A stretch of 64,000 nucleotides of DNA from Closterium sp. NIES-65. Taxonomy: Eukaryota > Streptophyta > Zygnematophyceae > Desmidiales > Closteriaceae. Below are positions 24,026 to 34,407 of the stretch, one piece after another. The stretch is taken from positions 86,001 to 150,000 of the forward strand of contig CANXME010002157.1 in NCBI GenBank assembly GCA_948144175.1, written 5' to 3'. Under the pieces are notes generated by a model. The model had not been told where the DNA came from and made no database searches. It was given only the letters and a program-made list of their open reading frames with translations. Made by a program: the position numbers and the translations under genes. Position 1 is the first letter of the stretch; the number at the start of each line of letters is the position of its first letter.

Positions 24026-27000
24026 TCAAGAAGTGAGCAAATGAGGCAAGACAGGTACTAGACCAAGCTGAGTACAGAAGCGCTGATGATCACTAGGCGC
24101 AAGTGCCTTGGTGAAGATATCAAGAGTGTTGGCCTTAGAGGCCACGTACGCAAGTCGCAACTGACCACGCTACTGCAGCTCACGTGAGGAAATTAGAACG
24201 AGAATGATTGAGTAAGGAATGAAAGTGATACAAATGTGGTACCCTAGGAATGTGTACCCCATATAGGCTACCCCACTATAGCCTACACAACATTATAATT
24301 CGACATCACGAGCAAGAAAGTAGCGGAGAGCAATGTGCTTCGTTCTGTGCTCCAGGCGCTGCTCCCGACACCAGGCCAGCATGGCCTTGTTGTCCACGTA
24401 CAGCACTGGAGGAGAACGAGACGGCTCTTCGAGGTCAGTCAGCAGGTCGGTGAGCCAGCGAAGCTCCTGAGCAGCCATGGCTCCGGCGTAGATCTCAGCC
24501 TCACAACTGGAGCGGAGAACAGAAGACGAGCGAGTAGCCCGCCACGAAACAGAGCCGGAACCAAGGCTGAAGGCGTAACTGTGTGACGACCGCTGTGTAG
24601 CCTGGTCGTCAGCCCAAGAAGCGTCTGCGTGTCCAGTGAGGACCACTGGACTCTGCCCTCCAAGCATTAGCCCCATGCCCGACGTACTGCACAAGTAGCG
24701 CAACAACCTCTTCGCTGAAGCCATGTGCTCTGGTCTGTGTCTCCCAGGAGCAACATAGCGTGCAAGAATGCTAAGAGGGTATGCAAGGTCAGGTCGTGTG
24801 CAGGTCAGCACGTACATGAGGCATCCAACAAGCTCTCGGTACGGGACACTCGACTCTACGGACTCATCCGTAGGCAGAGCTGAGAGCGAGTGGCGAGTAG
24901 GCAGAGGAGTGGCCTGAGGCGAGGAGTACGTGAAGCCGAAGCGCTGAAGGACCTGGTGCACCATGTGTGACTGAGTCAGGGTAATGGTGCGGCGTGCTCT
25001 GTCCCGGGTGATCTGCAAGCCAAGGTAACTGCGCAGTTCACCCGGGTCTGTGCACGTGTGTCTCCTCTGCAGCTCAGACTTCACGTCCGCGAGTCCAGCA
25101 GTGTCAGTAGTGGAAAAGACCAAGTCGTCGACGTACACGAGGATGTAGAACGGCGGCAAAGAGGTGTCGGTGCGTAGAAATAGCGACGGGTTGGCAGTAG
25201 AAGGAGCAAACCCAAGAGCCGCAAGCGTAGTCCTCAGTGTGTCGTGCCACTCACGCGGTGCCGGGCGCAGACCGTAGACTGGCCGTCGGAGGCTCCACTG
25301 GGTGCCAGGAGGAAAAGTCCTAGTGAAGCCAGGTGGACGCCACAGCCAGATCTCCTCGTGCAGGCTACCCTGCAAGAAAGCAGTGCTGGACTCAAGGGAG
25401 TGAAGCTCGTACTCACGCTGAGCGGCCATGTGTAGCAGCACCCGAAGAGTGGTCATCTTCGGGGTGGGAGAGAAGGTCTGAAAGTAGTCAACTCTCTACC
25501 GCTAACTGAAGCCACGAGCCAAGTACCGCGCCTTGAAGAGAGGTGGAGAACCTGGCGGCCGCTTCACCCTGAAGATCCACATGCCATTGACGATGTTCGC
25601 CCCAGGTCGGGGAACCGCGTCAACGTAGGTGCCTCTAGACATCGAGGAAGCCATCTCTGCATCCATAGGTGCCTTCCACTAAGAGGAGTAGGTTCCCTCT
25701 ATGGCCTTCGCATGCCAATGCGGCGCTCAGCAATCCCATTTTGCTGTGGAGAGGCCGGAAGCGTGAAGGTCTGGCCGATGCCCTATGCACGACAGAAGGC
25801 TCCTAGAGGGGCAGAGGAGAACTCCTTGCCTATGTCCAAGTGCAGACGCAGAACAGGAAAGTCTGAGCCGAAACTCTCTCTGAGCTGGAGACGAGCTGCG
25901 CAGATATAGTCGATCAACACCTCAGTGACGTCATCCTTGCTGCGCAAGGGGAAGACTGTGGTGTAACGCGAGTAGTCGTCAACCGCCAGAAGGAAGTAGC
26001 GCTCGCGCCCTTGCCCTTTGACGTGGGCGGGGCCCCACACATCCATATGGAGAGTCTGCAGCGGAGCCCTTATCGGAGGAAACTCGGAGGAGTGAGGGGC
26101 GGCGCGCTGTCGCCCCTCGACGCAGGGGACACAGGTAGCGCCAGGCCCCAGAGGTAGGGGAGGGAGAGACCGAGGGAGACCAGAGACAAGGACACGGGAG
26201 GCCATGCCTCAGAGACGAGGCAAAAAGGGGTGACCAGGGCGGTGGTGCCAAAGGAGAGTCTGGTGGGACACGAGACGACACGAGCAGGGAGCAGACTCAG
26301 GACCAGACCTGGACGCTGCAGCAAACACCTGACTCGACGCATCTACCTAGCCAGATTCAGCAGCCGGAAGAGACTCAGTAGTAAGGGTGTACAGGCTCGA
26401 CCCTGGCCGATGGGTGAACGTGGCCAAGTGTCGGCTTGTCTGAGCACACGTGCAGTGGGTCACCCGGTGACTCGCAGGAGTGAACTGGTCAACCCCCCTA
26501 TTCTGTAGGTCCGCTCCTCTCACTAAGTTCGTAGAGAATGAGGGGAGGTAGAGACTAGACAGGGTGTCAGAGGGGGCTGCCGGGCACGGTAAGATAGCGG
26601 AGAAGCTAGCAAGGTCAGGACTTCCAGAGGGGTCCGCCAGGGAGACTACAACCGGCCGACTGAGCGGCGTAAGAGTGGTGCGGTCTCGAAAGAAGGAGCA
26701 AGACGCATCCGAGTCAAGGGTGAAGGTGTGTAAGGTCTGAGCCAACGTAGTACCTGAGAGAGCAGACTCACCAGCACCTGGGGCAGCAGACGCACTAGCA
26801 CCTGGGGCAGCAGACGCACTAGCACCTAGAGGAGCAGCCTCAATGCCTGGGTCAAGCGGTACACACAGGTAACATTCACCCGCAATACTATCATCAACAA
26901 CATACATGGCAGCAAGAATAGCATCAAAATCAAGATCAAAGATAGCAACCCCCGCCCTAGACAACTCTCCCCAGCGAGGGATCTCAGAGGCCCTAGGGAA

Positions 27001-28220
27001 CTGGTGACGCCACGCGTCCGTCAGGCGGCCGAAGCAGCGCTGTGTGGAGTGCGGGCCCCCACACTGCTCACCAGCTCGGTTGCGGGTACGGAGAACGTAG
27101 GTGTAGGGACTAGAAACCCCATCGCGCTGACGCGCAGCGTACCACTCACGAAGCTGCTGAGGGGACAGGGTCTCACAAGTGCTCTTCTGCTGCTGGCGCA
27201 TACCACCACCAGAGCTACTCCTCTGCGCAGAGCCGCTACCAAGTCCACTGCTGCCGCCGCCGCCTCTGCCACCTCCGCCGCCTCCGCCGCCTCCGCTCCC
27301 TCCGCCACCGCCGCCGCCTCCTACGCTTCCACTGCTGCCATCGACACCTCCACCCCCGCCAACACTCCCACCACCACCCCCACCCCCTCCCCTGCCTCCA
27401 CCACCACCTCCACCGCCCCCGCCAGCCCCTCCAGCGCCCTTGCCCTTGCCCGTGCGGCGTCTCCCGCTCGGGGCATACACAGTGCCGACCGACTCGAAAC
27501 CAACGCGGCCGGCCGCAGCAGCAGTCGCAACAGAGGGCAAGACGAGGGAGGGGGAACACCCCTCAAAGACGGGGGTGCGAGGGTCACCACGAGAGGCTCC
27601 TACAGCGACTATGCTCTTCTCTATCGCTAGGAGGCCCTTCTCCATGAGGTCAACGGTGAGAGTGGTGGGGCAAACTGAGAGGAAGTGGTCCCTGACTACG
27701 CGGAGAGAGTCAGGGAGCCGGGTGACTATGTAGTAGAGGGTGATGTACATGGGGGGGGGTTCTTGTCGCAGAATTCAGCAGGAAGCACAGCGCGGTAGCG
27801 AGTGTCACTAGTGCGGAGGTGCGTAATGAGGTCAGCGACTGTGGGAAAGGCAGCAAGGTCAGGCAAGAGGTACGGTAGCATGAGGCGGCTCAGTGCAGCA
27901 GTGGCAGGGGAAGAGTAGCGTGCAACTACAGCATCGTACAAGGTCTAAGCACTCTTGTACTGGCTAAAGTGTGCACGCTCAGTGGTCGGTAAGTGGCGAC
28001 GCACAGCAAGGCGAGCAGCATCATCGCGTGTGGCCCACTGTGAGCGAACAGTGCTATTTGCCGTAGCAGGCGGGGCACGAGAGGCACCAGAGGTGAGATC
28101 GAACAGAGAGGTTCCGTCTGCCCTATCGCACTGGAGAAACAGCTGGAGGTCATCGACCCAGACCTCAAAGTCAATGGCACGGCCCTTAGCATCAAAAGTG
28201 AGGACACTGGGGGTAGCCAT
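24026..28220 (-). pseudogene. copia gag-pol remnant with in-frame stops
   Basis: Gag starts at 28220 (MATPSVLTFDAKG) with the UBN2-type copia gag fold, a Gly-rich spacer and a QQLREWYAARQ block, then a protease trace (DSDASCSFF in place of DSGAS). Integrase follows (ending at PQQNGIAERR), then reverse transcriptase with YVDD and RNase H (HADASWADD, EAEIYA, YVDNKAMLAW). Its tail continues past a solo LTR to a stop at 24026. In-frame stops: TAG 27945, TAG 26347, TGA 26209, TAG 25783, TAG 25679, TAG 25502, TAG 25496, TAG 24170. Most are at positions where Gln is expected. Gag changes frame by -1 at a nine-C run near 27750. Not functional. Confidence 0.88.
24185..24305 (-). mobile_element. Solo LTR nested in copia pol
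   Basis: A 121-bp LTR of the 23697/50017 family interrupts the last RNase H codons. The target duplication TCACG is at 24180-24184 and 24306-24310. The host reading frame resumes on the far side (LAYVASKAN ... IFTKALAP), proving insertion rather than a natural end. Confidence 0.93.
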
Positions 28221-28229
28221 GACTACAGT

Positions 28230-29120
28230 GGCCTAGTAGGGAGTGAGCCCACCAGTCCGAGGAAGGAGGGCCGGGGAGCACCGGTAGGAACAGCAGCGGC
28301 TCGATAGTAGGGCGGCTCGGCGGCAGGGCGGCTCAGCTGCTGGGCAGCTCGGCTGCTGAGCGGCTTGGCGGTAGGGCCGCTCGGCTGCTGGGCGGCTCGG
28401 CTGCTCGGTAGGTGGGTGGCTGGGCTGCTGGGGTGCTCGGCGGCTCGGTCACTGGGCAGGTGAGCGGTGACAGGGCCGCTAGGGGAGGGCGACGGGGCCG
28501 CAGGTGACGGCGACGGGGCCGTAGGTGTCGGCGACGGGGCCGCAGGTGGCGGCGACGGGGCCGCAGGTGGTGGCGGGGCCGGAGGTGGCGGCTCCGTGGC
28601 CGCAAGTGGCGGCGACGGGGATGCAGGTGGCGGCGGGGCCGCAGGTGGCGACGGCATGGCCGCAGGTGGCGGCGACGGGGCCGCAGGTGGTGGCGACTGG
28701 GCCGCAGGTGGCGGCGAAGGGGCCGCAGGCAGCGGCGACGGGGTCGCAAGGGGCCTAGGCGGGGCCGTAGAGGGGTTGCAAGGGGCCTAGACGGGGCCAA
28801 AGAGGGGCCCGCAAGGGGCCTAAACGGGGCGACGACGGGGCCGAAAGGGGCCGGAACGGGCGTCGCGAGGGGCCGAGAGAGGCCGCGCGAGGGTCGTAAG
28901 GGCGACACGAGCGGCCTTAAGGGGTTGTAAGGGGCCGTAAGGGCAGCGCGAGGGGCCGTAAGGGCGGCCAAAGGGGCCGTGAGAGGGGCCACTAAGGGCG
29001 GCTCGAAGGTAGGGAGGGCACACAGAGCGCGACTCGGGCAGGAGTGAAGCGCGCTCCGGGCCAGAAAAAAAGATATCGTGCTGGGCCCTATGTAGCGTTC
29101 CTACTTGGGAACCTTCTCGA
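28230..29120 (-). repeat. GC-rich leader with minisatellite
   Basis: Between the 5' LTR and the gag start lies a C-rich (sense strand) leader. On plus it contains tandem variants of GGCGACGGGGCCGCAGGTGG, clearest at 28466-28760. Two other decayed or deleted copia elements here have the same kind of leader, at 30050-30480 and 49190-49840, and a fourth is at 54030-54240. Frames across it on either strand are artefacts. Confidence 0.8.
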
Positions 29121-29125
29121 TACCA

Positions 29126-29250
29126 TGATAAGAAACGAGAATGAATGCATTGAGCAGAATGAGGAGTACAAGTAGTAAACCCTAAAGTGTTGTACCTCAT
29201 ATGAACTGCCCCACTACAGCCTACAAAGACTATAGCATATATGCCTGACA
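29126..29250 (-). repeat. 5' LTR of a related copia
   Basis: 125 bp on plus from TGATAAGAAACGAG to GCCTGACA, preceded by a primer-binding-like site. It diverges strongly from the 23697 LTR and so belongs to another subfamily. Confidence 0.75.
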
Positions 29251-29459
29251 CACTAGAGACGTGAGCTGCTGCAAGGATTTATGTTTGAAGTCCGAAAAAA
29301 TAGCTCCAGCCCAACTTAGCCGAAGGTAGAGCGTCTTGGGGTTGAGGCACCTCCCAGAGCGCAATGGTAGCTTCTGTAGCTTCACCAGAGTGGTACCGTA
29401 AGCCCCCGGATAGAAGCGCAGGCCTCGGATAAGCGCCGGCGCTTATAAAAGGATGAGGG

Positions 29460-30869
29460 TGTGCAGGGTTCTAGAACTTAGGAGGTATGGAAGCCTTAGG
29501 TGATGGGAAGGAGGTTGACGAGAGTATCGAGAGGGAGACCGCAACAAAAGGGGGGTTCACTATAGAGCGAGCAGTACAAATAGGCAAGAATGAAGAAAAG
29601 GTGCACCACCAAACAGAAAGTTATATAACTACAGTATTCTACACTACAGGCAGTTACAAAACAATATATAGAATTATATATTATTCTGACACGCCCCCAT
29701 ATGTGCCTGTAGGGAAGAAGTGTAGTTATCGCCCCCTTAAGGGGTACACGAGGCAGAGTGCGCAGCAGAACGGGAGAGGGCAGGCAAGGAGGAGGAGAGA
29801 GAGAGGAGAGGAGGTGGTAGGCTCTGGTTGGTCACCCCTTACATCCCCGGGCTCCCCTACACCCTCACACCCTCCCCCCCAGCGGCAGCTGCAGTAGAGG
29901 GAACAAAAGGGGGAGGAGAGGGGAGGGGGGAGGGGGGGGGGGCGACGCCTGCCCCCCCCTTCCAGGTCGCCCCCTCACGTCGCCTCGACAGGTGACGGGA
30001 AAAGGGGGGGAGGGGGGGGGGGGGGGGTGCACGTGCCCCCGGTCTGCCGCAGCTGGCGACGGGGCAGGGCCGGGGCGGGGTCGGGGCCGCAAGTGGGCGG
30101 GGCCATAGGTAGGCGACGGGGCCGCATATGAGGGCGGCGGGGCCGCAAGTGAGGGCGGCGACGGGGCCGAAGCTGAGGGCGGCGTCGGGGCCGCAGGTGA
30201 CGGCGGCGACGAGCCGCAGGTGAGGGCGGCGACGGGCCGCAGGTGAGGGCGGCGACGGGGCCGCAGATGAGGGCGGCAACGGGCCGCAGGTGAGGGCGGC
30301 GACGGGGCCGCAGCTGACGGCGACGGGGCCGCAGTGAAGAGCGGCGGGGCCGCAGCGAAGGGCGGCGGGGCCGCAGTGACGGGCGGCAGGGCCGCAGCGA
30401 AGGGCGGCAGGGCCGCAGCGAAGGGTGGCGGGGCCGACGCGAAGGGCGACGGGGCCGCAGTGAAGGGTGGCGGGGGGGTCGCGAAGGGGCCACGAGGGGC
30501 CAAAAAGGGCGGCAACGGGGCCGCTAAGAAAAAGGATGAGGGGGCACGCGACGGGGTGTGCCGAACACAGAGTAGCAACGGAAGCTTTAGGGTGGGCCCA
30601 CAGGTCAGGATCTGGGTCACTTTGATATCATGTGCAGGGTTCTAGAACTTAGGAGGCATGGAAGCCTTAGGTGATGGGAAGGAGGTTGACGAGAGTATCG
30701 AGAGGGAGTAGGAAGATTGCAACAAAAGGGGAGTTCACTATAGAGCGAGCAGTACAAATAGTTAAGAATGAAGAAAAGGTGTACCACCAAACAGAAAGTT
30801 ATATAACTACAGTATTCTACACTACAGGCAGTTACAAAACAATATATAGAATTATATATTATTATGACA
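29460..30869 (-). mobile_element. Internally deleted copia derivative (TRIM-like)
   Basis: Direct repeats 29460-29691 (232 bp) and 30631-30869 (239 bp) both begin TGTGCAGGGTTCTAG and end TGACA. The target duplication GAGGG is at 29455-29459 and 30870-30874. The one length difference seen is 7 bp in the second copy. Internally only a copia-type leader with GC minisatellite remains; gag and pol are gone. It inserted inside the TIR element. Confidence 0.9.
30050..30480 (-). repeat. GC minisatellite of the copia leader
   Basis: Tandem units such as GGGCGGCGACGGGGCCGCAG and shorter variants, like the leader repeats at 28466 and 49200. Confidence 0.8.
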
Positions 30870-31648
30870 GAGGGCGCTTATATCCGGTCCTCGATTATAA
30901 GCGCATCCCTGAAGGCTTACGGATTATAAGCGCCACCCTCTGAATTATTTTTAATGTTTTTACTGGAAACTCTGTAACGAAACACATTTTTTGCATCCCC
31001 ACATTCAAAAATTCAAATCCCTTCACCATCGCGCGACTCAATGCCTTCGCGTCCAGTCAGAATGACCTGTCATGGGGTCAATCTGACTCATTCTGACTGT
31101 GCGTGTTGGCAGAGAATCAGCCACTGCCAGTTTACGCGAGATTCACATTTCAGCCCTCTACAATATCGATTCGATTGAAATCGCAAGGACGAGATGAACA
31201 CTTTGGTGTAAAAAAACTAGATTTCATATATGTCATTTTATTAGCCCCGGCGCTTATAAAAATCCTCAATTATAAGCCCACCCCCTAAAAAACAGTGTTT
31301 TTTTATAACCCCAGGGGCGCTTCTATCCGGGGGCTGACGGTAAGCTGCTGCAACCTATCATTCGCCACCCAAGTGCTCCTCAAATCAACCTGCTTCAGAG
31401 TGGTGACCTTTCCCACATTTGCTTTTCAGCAGAAGTGACATGATCACACCCAGCAAGATCCAAATGCTTCAGCAGGGGGAGCCATGTGAGGTTCACCAGG
31501 CCTGCATCGGTCAAAATGGTGTGCGAGAGGGGAAAATATGTCAGTAGATCTGCACTGTGGATGCCCGATTGATCCTGGAGAGGGTTACAGGCGCGTTCGC
31601 CTGGGGGGTTATGGGCGCACTGACCCGCTACTGAAACAAGCCCTTTTA

Positions 31649-31677
31649 TCCCAATGGTCTAGTGGTTGGGATTCCGA
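31649..31677 (+). other. tRNA-Glu-like 5' half
   Basis: TCCCAATGGTCTAGTGGTTG followed by GGATTCCG resembles the 5' acceptor strand and D-arm (A box TGGTCTAGTGG) of a tRNA-Glu. The anticodon arm, T arm and 3' acceptor strand do not follow. It is a tRNA half, perhaps the scar of a SINE or a cDNA insertion, and not a working tRNA. Confidence 0.4.
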
Positions 31678-31974
31678 CAAAATACTCAAGCCTACTCAAC
31701 GCCTCAAACGCCTCAACGCCTCAAACGCCTCAAAGCCCTTGAAGTTCCCATCTGCAACGGTTGTGCCACTCAGGTACAGCTTCTTCAGCCATGGGAGCTT
31801 GTAGAGGCAACTAATGCCCTTTGTGGTGAGGCCTGAGGATCCAGCCAGGTTGAGAGTGGTCAGGTGGGTTAGGCTACCACCATGAGAAAATGGGAGGATG
31901 TGGGCATAAGAACAGGAACACCAAGGGACACATAATATTAAAAGGAGAAAAGCAGAACTAGAATATCAGGAAAA

Positions 31975-33224
31975 CCGTATTCTCCCGGATAAAACACCCC
32001 CCCCAAAATTGTACACCCCCGGGTAGCTAGTATAGGGTGTGTGTTATATCCGACCCCGTTTGTACTATATCCCCCCTTTTGGGATGATTTTCTATAACAC
32101 CCCCCTTTTCTTATAGATTCCTATTATAGCTGTTATCGAGTCCGATTCCTTACGGGAGGATATCGCGAGAATTGCTCCCTAGGTGAAATTTCGCGTGTAC
32201 TTTCACTTAAATCTGCCAAGATTTCCCCCTTCCCACAATCTCGCTGTCGCCACACTGGCGAATCTTCCGTTGCAAGTGACGCAATAGGTGAAATTTACCT
32301 TCTTACATGAGGCACAGACACGTAACCAAACCAGTCAAGAAGTGACTGGCACAGTAAGAACGCACCACCGTGCGCGATTCTGGCCTCGGCGGTTGCATGA
32401 ACCCTCGCCACGCAATTGGCTTTGTTTTCACCCTATCAAGTGCCAAAATTGCCCACTCTAGTATGTCACGTGGCAGATTCCAGTGGGCGGTCACGTTATC
32501 CCCGTATACTCGGTTTTGCCGCACTGGTCAACAATCTTGAAGTGAAGTCAGACACCTGATTTTGTTTCACATATTTTCTACTTGATAAAAAATATACCAT
32601 ATACCGTAGTAAGACCCGGGTATTAGGATTTTCCTTTGAGGAGACCCCCCCCATGTTTTCTCAGTGGTTTTCTCAATACCCTAAGGGCGTGTGAGATCTT
32701 TTAGAAGTTCAAAATAAAGTTCGAACTTTGGGTGGTTACCCTATTCGATAATTTCGCGAAGGGTGCTTCGGGAACCAAGCATTGTATGGGCTTTGCAAAA
32801 GTTCGAGTTTGAAATATGAACTTGACTCGAGTCGGAGGCGGGAACGTGCGTGCGCACGTTCATGCGAGCGTGTGTGATTTGCAGCACTTCCGAACAGCTG
32901 GCGAAACGGGCGAGCGCTTCGCCAATGCATGAAGTTGCACAACGAAGACACCCCACAATTCGTGCACTGTCAAGACTCTCGAACCGGATAACCTATGATG
33001 CTGATGTGCGGCTCGGCTCGTTTTTACAAGTTCGAATGTCGGGGTTCGACCTTGTATGTGTGTGTGATTTTTTACAGTGTGGTAAGCCCGATGTTCGAAC
33101 TTCGATAGAAGGAAATTCAATCTTTTGTTGTAAGTTCGAAAATAAAATTCGCCCTAAAAACATAAACTTTTAAAAAATTCAAAGACCTCACACGCCCTAA
33201 GGTGTTTTATCCGGGAGAATACGG
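31975..33224. mobile_element. TIR element with 24-bp perfect ends
   Basis: The ends are CCGTATTCTCCCGGATAAAA plus CACC at 31975 and its exact complement ending at 33224. The TIR resembles that of the 29396 element (CCGTAAGCCCCCGGATA), suggesting one broader family. A second element (32685-33197) sits inside; without it the length is about 730 bp. No transposase was seen, and the target duplication is unclear (AAAA to the left, ATCTT to the right). Confidence 0.8.
32685..33197. mobile_element. Tourist-like MITE, TAA duplication
   Basis: Inverted ends GGGCGTGTGAGATCTTT and (complement) GGGCGTGTGAGGTCTTT; TAA duplicated at 32682-32684 and 33198-33200. 513 bp, no coding capacity. TAA duplication and a GGG start fit the PIF/Harbinger (Tourist) class. 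It is nested in the 31975-33224 element. Confidence 0.88.
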
Positions 33225-33275
33225 ATCTTAAAATCAAGTATGATGTAACTAGCACATGCAATGCCCAAGAAGAGT

Positions 33276-33356
33276 TGTCGAGAGTGGGATTTGAACCCAC
33301 GCCCTTTCGGACTGGAACCTTAATCCAGCGCCTTAGACCAACTCGGCCATCTCGAC
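33276..33356 (-). tRNA. tRNA-Leu (AAG)
   Basis: 81 bases. The acceptor stem GTCGAGA pairs with TCTCGAC and is followed by discriminator A. The D arm holds TGGCCGAGTTGG (A box). The anticodon stem CTGGA/TCCAG encloses loop TTAAGGT, so the anticodon is AAG (reads CUU and, with inosine, CUC). The variable arm TCCGAAAGG is long, as in Leu tRNAs, and the T arm has GGGTTCAAATCCC (B box). There is no intron and CCA is not encoded, as expected for a nuclear gene. No clear T-run terminator directly follows. Confidence 0.96.
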
Positions 33357-33559
33357 ACGTACATGGCCTAAATCTTTGCAAATATTATAATTTAATGTTT
33401 TTTGCAGTTTAGCATGGATACACGTTTTGGTATCCCGCCAGAATGGAATTCACCCTGTTCGCATGGCATTATGGGAAGGCGCTGAACTTGCGAAGACCAT
33501 CAACAAAAACGCGCCACATCTGTTCCAACGCAATTGGGGTCAAGCACTTTGCTGAGCTA

Positions 33560-33960
33560 CTTTTCCATATCCATTGCGAGAGATTTGGCCATTCGCGATT
33601 CGCTCGACCATGCTGACGTGGCAGCTGGAAGTTAGGGCAGGCATGGTCCTGAAACTAGGCGAGAACACATAGGACTTTCGCGAACTTCGCTGTGCAGCAA
33701 CTCCGCCGCAAACAGTGGTCATCACGCGAGCACGCGCAGAGAGCGTCGGAACTTTAAATTGCGGCCTCGAAGCGCATGACGTCCTGCTGGTTCTCTGCGA
33801 CTCGCAGTTGTTGCGACTCTCATTGCATGCAAGCGTGTAACTGAGTTTGCTGATAACCCGGGACCCGAGCTCCGCCGTGCCACGCGCAGCCGTGCGCAGC
33901 TCCGCCGTGCGCAGCTCCGCCGTGCACAGCTTCCCCAAGCAGGTCTGCCCTAATTTGCCA
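33560..33960 (+). repeat. Second copy of the gene-A 5' flank
   Basis: Shares GACGTGGCA, GGCGAGAACAC, GCAACTCCGCCGC, TTGCATGCAAGCGTGTAACT and a GCGCAGCTCCGCCGT array with 12881-13390. The expected first exon does not follow; instead a decayed Gly-rich copy lies downstream. This suggests a duplication that brought the two families' pieces together. Confidence 0.65.
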
Positions 33961-34282
33961 TCGTCACGACGCCGCACGTTCCCAGTCGCTCCAAGTGAGA
34001 GTCTCACTCGCTATGCGTGACTGCATCCCTCCCATCCCCCTGACCTATTTCTGAGACGTAAGAGTCTCGCATTCCCCCATCTCCTAGCCGCACCGGTCCC
34101 TTCCACCCGACCTAACTACCAAGCTCGACCGAGCCAAGCCCTAACCAACCGAACTGCCCTAACGACACCCCAGCCTCCGTCCCACCTTCCCATCCCTCCA
34201 AGCCTCTGAGCCTTCCACCCTCCCATCCTCCCACCCTCCCACCCTCCCAAAGATGGGCCGTCCCACGGGGGAGGTTAGTTGT

Positions 34283-34407
34283 GCGGGTGCCACAGCACAT
34301 TACTTCTGCGGGTGCCACAGCACATTACTTCTGCGGGTGCCACAGCACATTACTTCTGCGGGTGCCACAGCACATTACTTCTGCGGGTGCCACAGCACAG
34401 CACATTA
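34283..34407. repeat. 25-bp tandem repeat, 5 copies
   Basis: Identical or near-identical units GCGGGTGCCACAGCACATTA plus CTTCT, period exactly 25. Confidence 0.93.

Larger units (their letters stand above)
23697..29250 (-). mobile_element. Ty1/copia element, decayed, with mismatched ends
   Basis: Minus-strand element. The 3' LTR is 23697-23817, with a polypurine tract (read on minus) at its inner edge. The pol remnants run 24026 to about 26350, gag about 26350-28220, a GC-rich leader with minisatellite lies at 28230-29120, a primer-binding-like site TGGTATCGAGAAGG follows, and the 5' LTR is 29126-29250. The two LTRs are only loosely similar and the outer flanks (TCGAA and CACTA) do not match. 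The unit is therefore a recombinant of two related elements or two abutting partial insertions. The integrase C-terminus and the linker to reverse transcriptase are deleted near 25720. Confidence 0.8.
29396..31340. mobile_element. TIR element with TA duplication, carrying a nested copia
   Basis: The left end CCGTAAGCCCCCGGATAG and right end (complement) CCGTCAGCCCCCGGATAG form an inverted repeat of about 24 bp with one mismatch. The flanking TA at 29394-29395 and 31341-31342 is duplicated relative to the uninterrupted gene-B sequence. Without the nested copia (1410 bp plus 5-bp duplication) it is about 530 bp, MITE-sized. TA duplication suggests a Tc1/mariner (Stowaway-like) origin. Inside are several GCGCTTATAA / TTATAAGCGC words that could fold. 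Confidence 0.85.
29325..31880 (-). pseudogene. LRR fragment of gene-B type, split by elements
   Basis: 29338-29395 and 31341-31880 match the antisense of the gene-B LRR exon (compare 5650-6060): CACCTCCCAGAG, then GGTAAGCTGCTGCAACC, CTTCTCCAGCCATGGGAGCTTGTAGAGGCAACT and so on in pieces. The two parts are separated by a 1945-bp inserted element. A further unrelated stretch of about 150 bp (about 31536-31685) is inserted where gene B has none, ending in an imperfect CGCCTCAAA array. No frame survives. Confidence 0.75.

Noticed and set aside
27179..27733. Plus-strand poly-Pro frame
   Set aside because: Complement of the Gly-rich spacer in copia gag.
24170..27947. Alternative genetic code with TAG/TAA read as Gln (known in some ulvophyte algae)
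   Set aside because: The SEUSS-like exons, gene A and the young copia contain many Gln codons and no in-frame TAG or TAA; the stops occur only in decayed copies.
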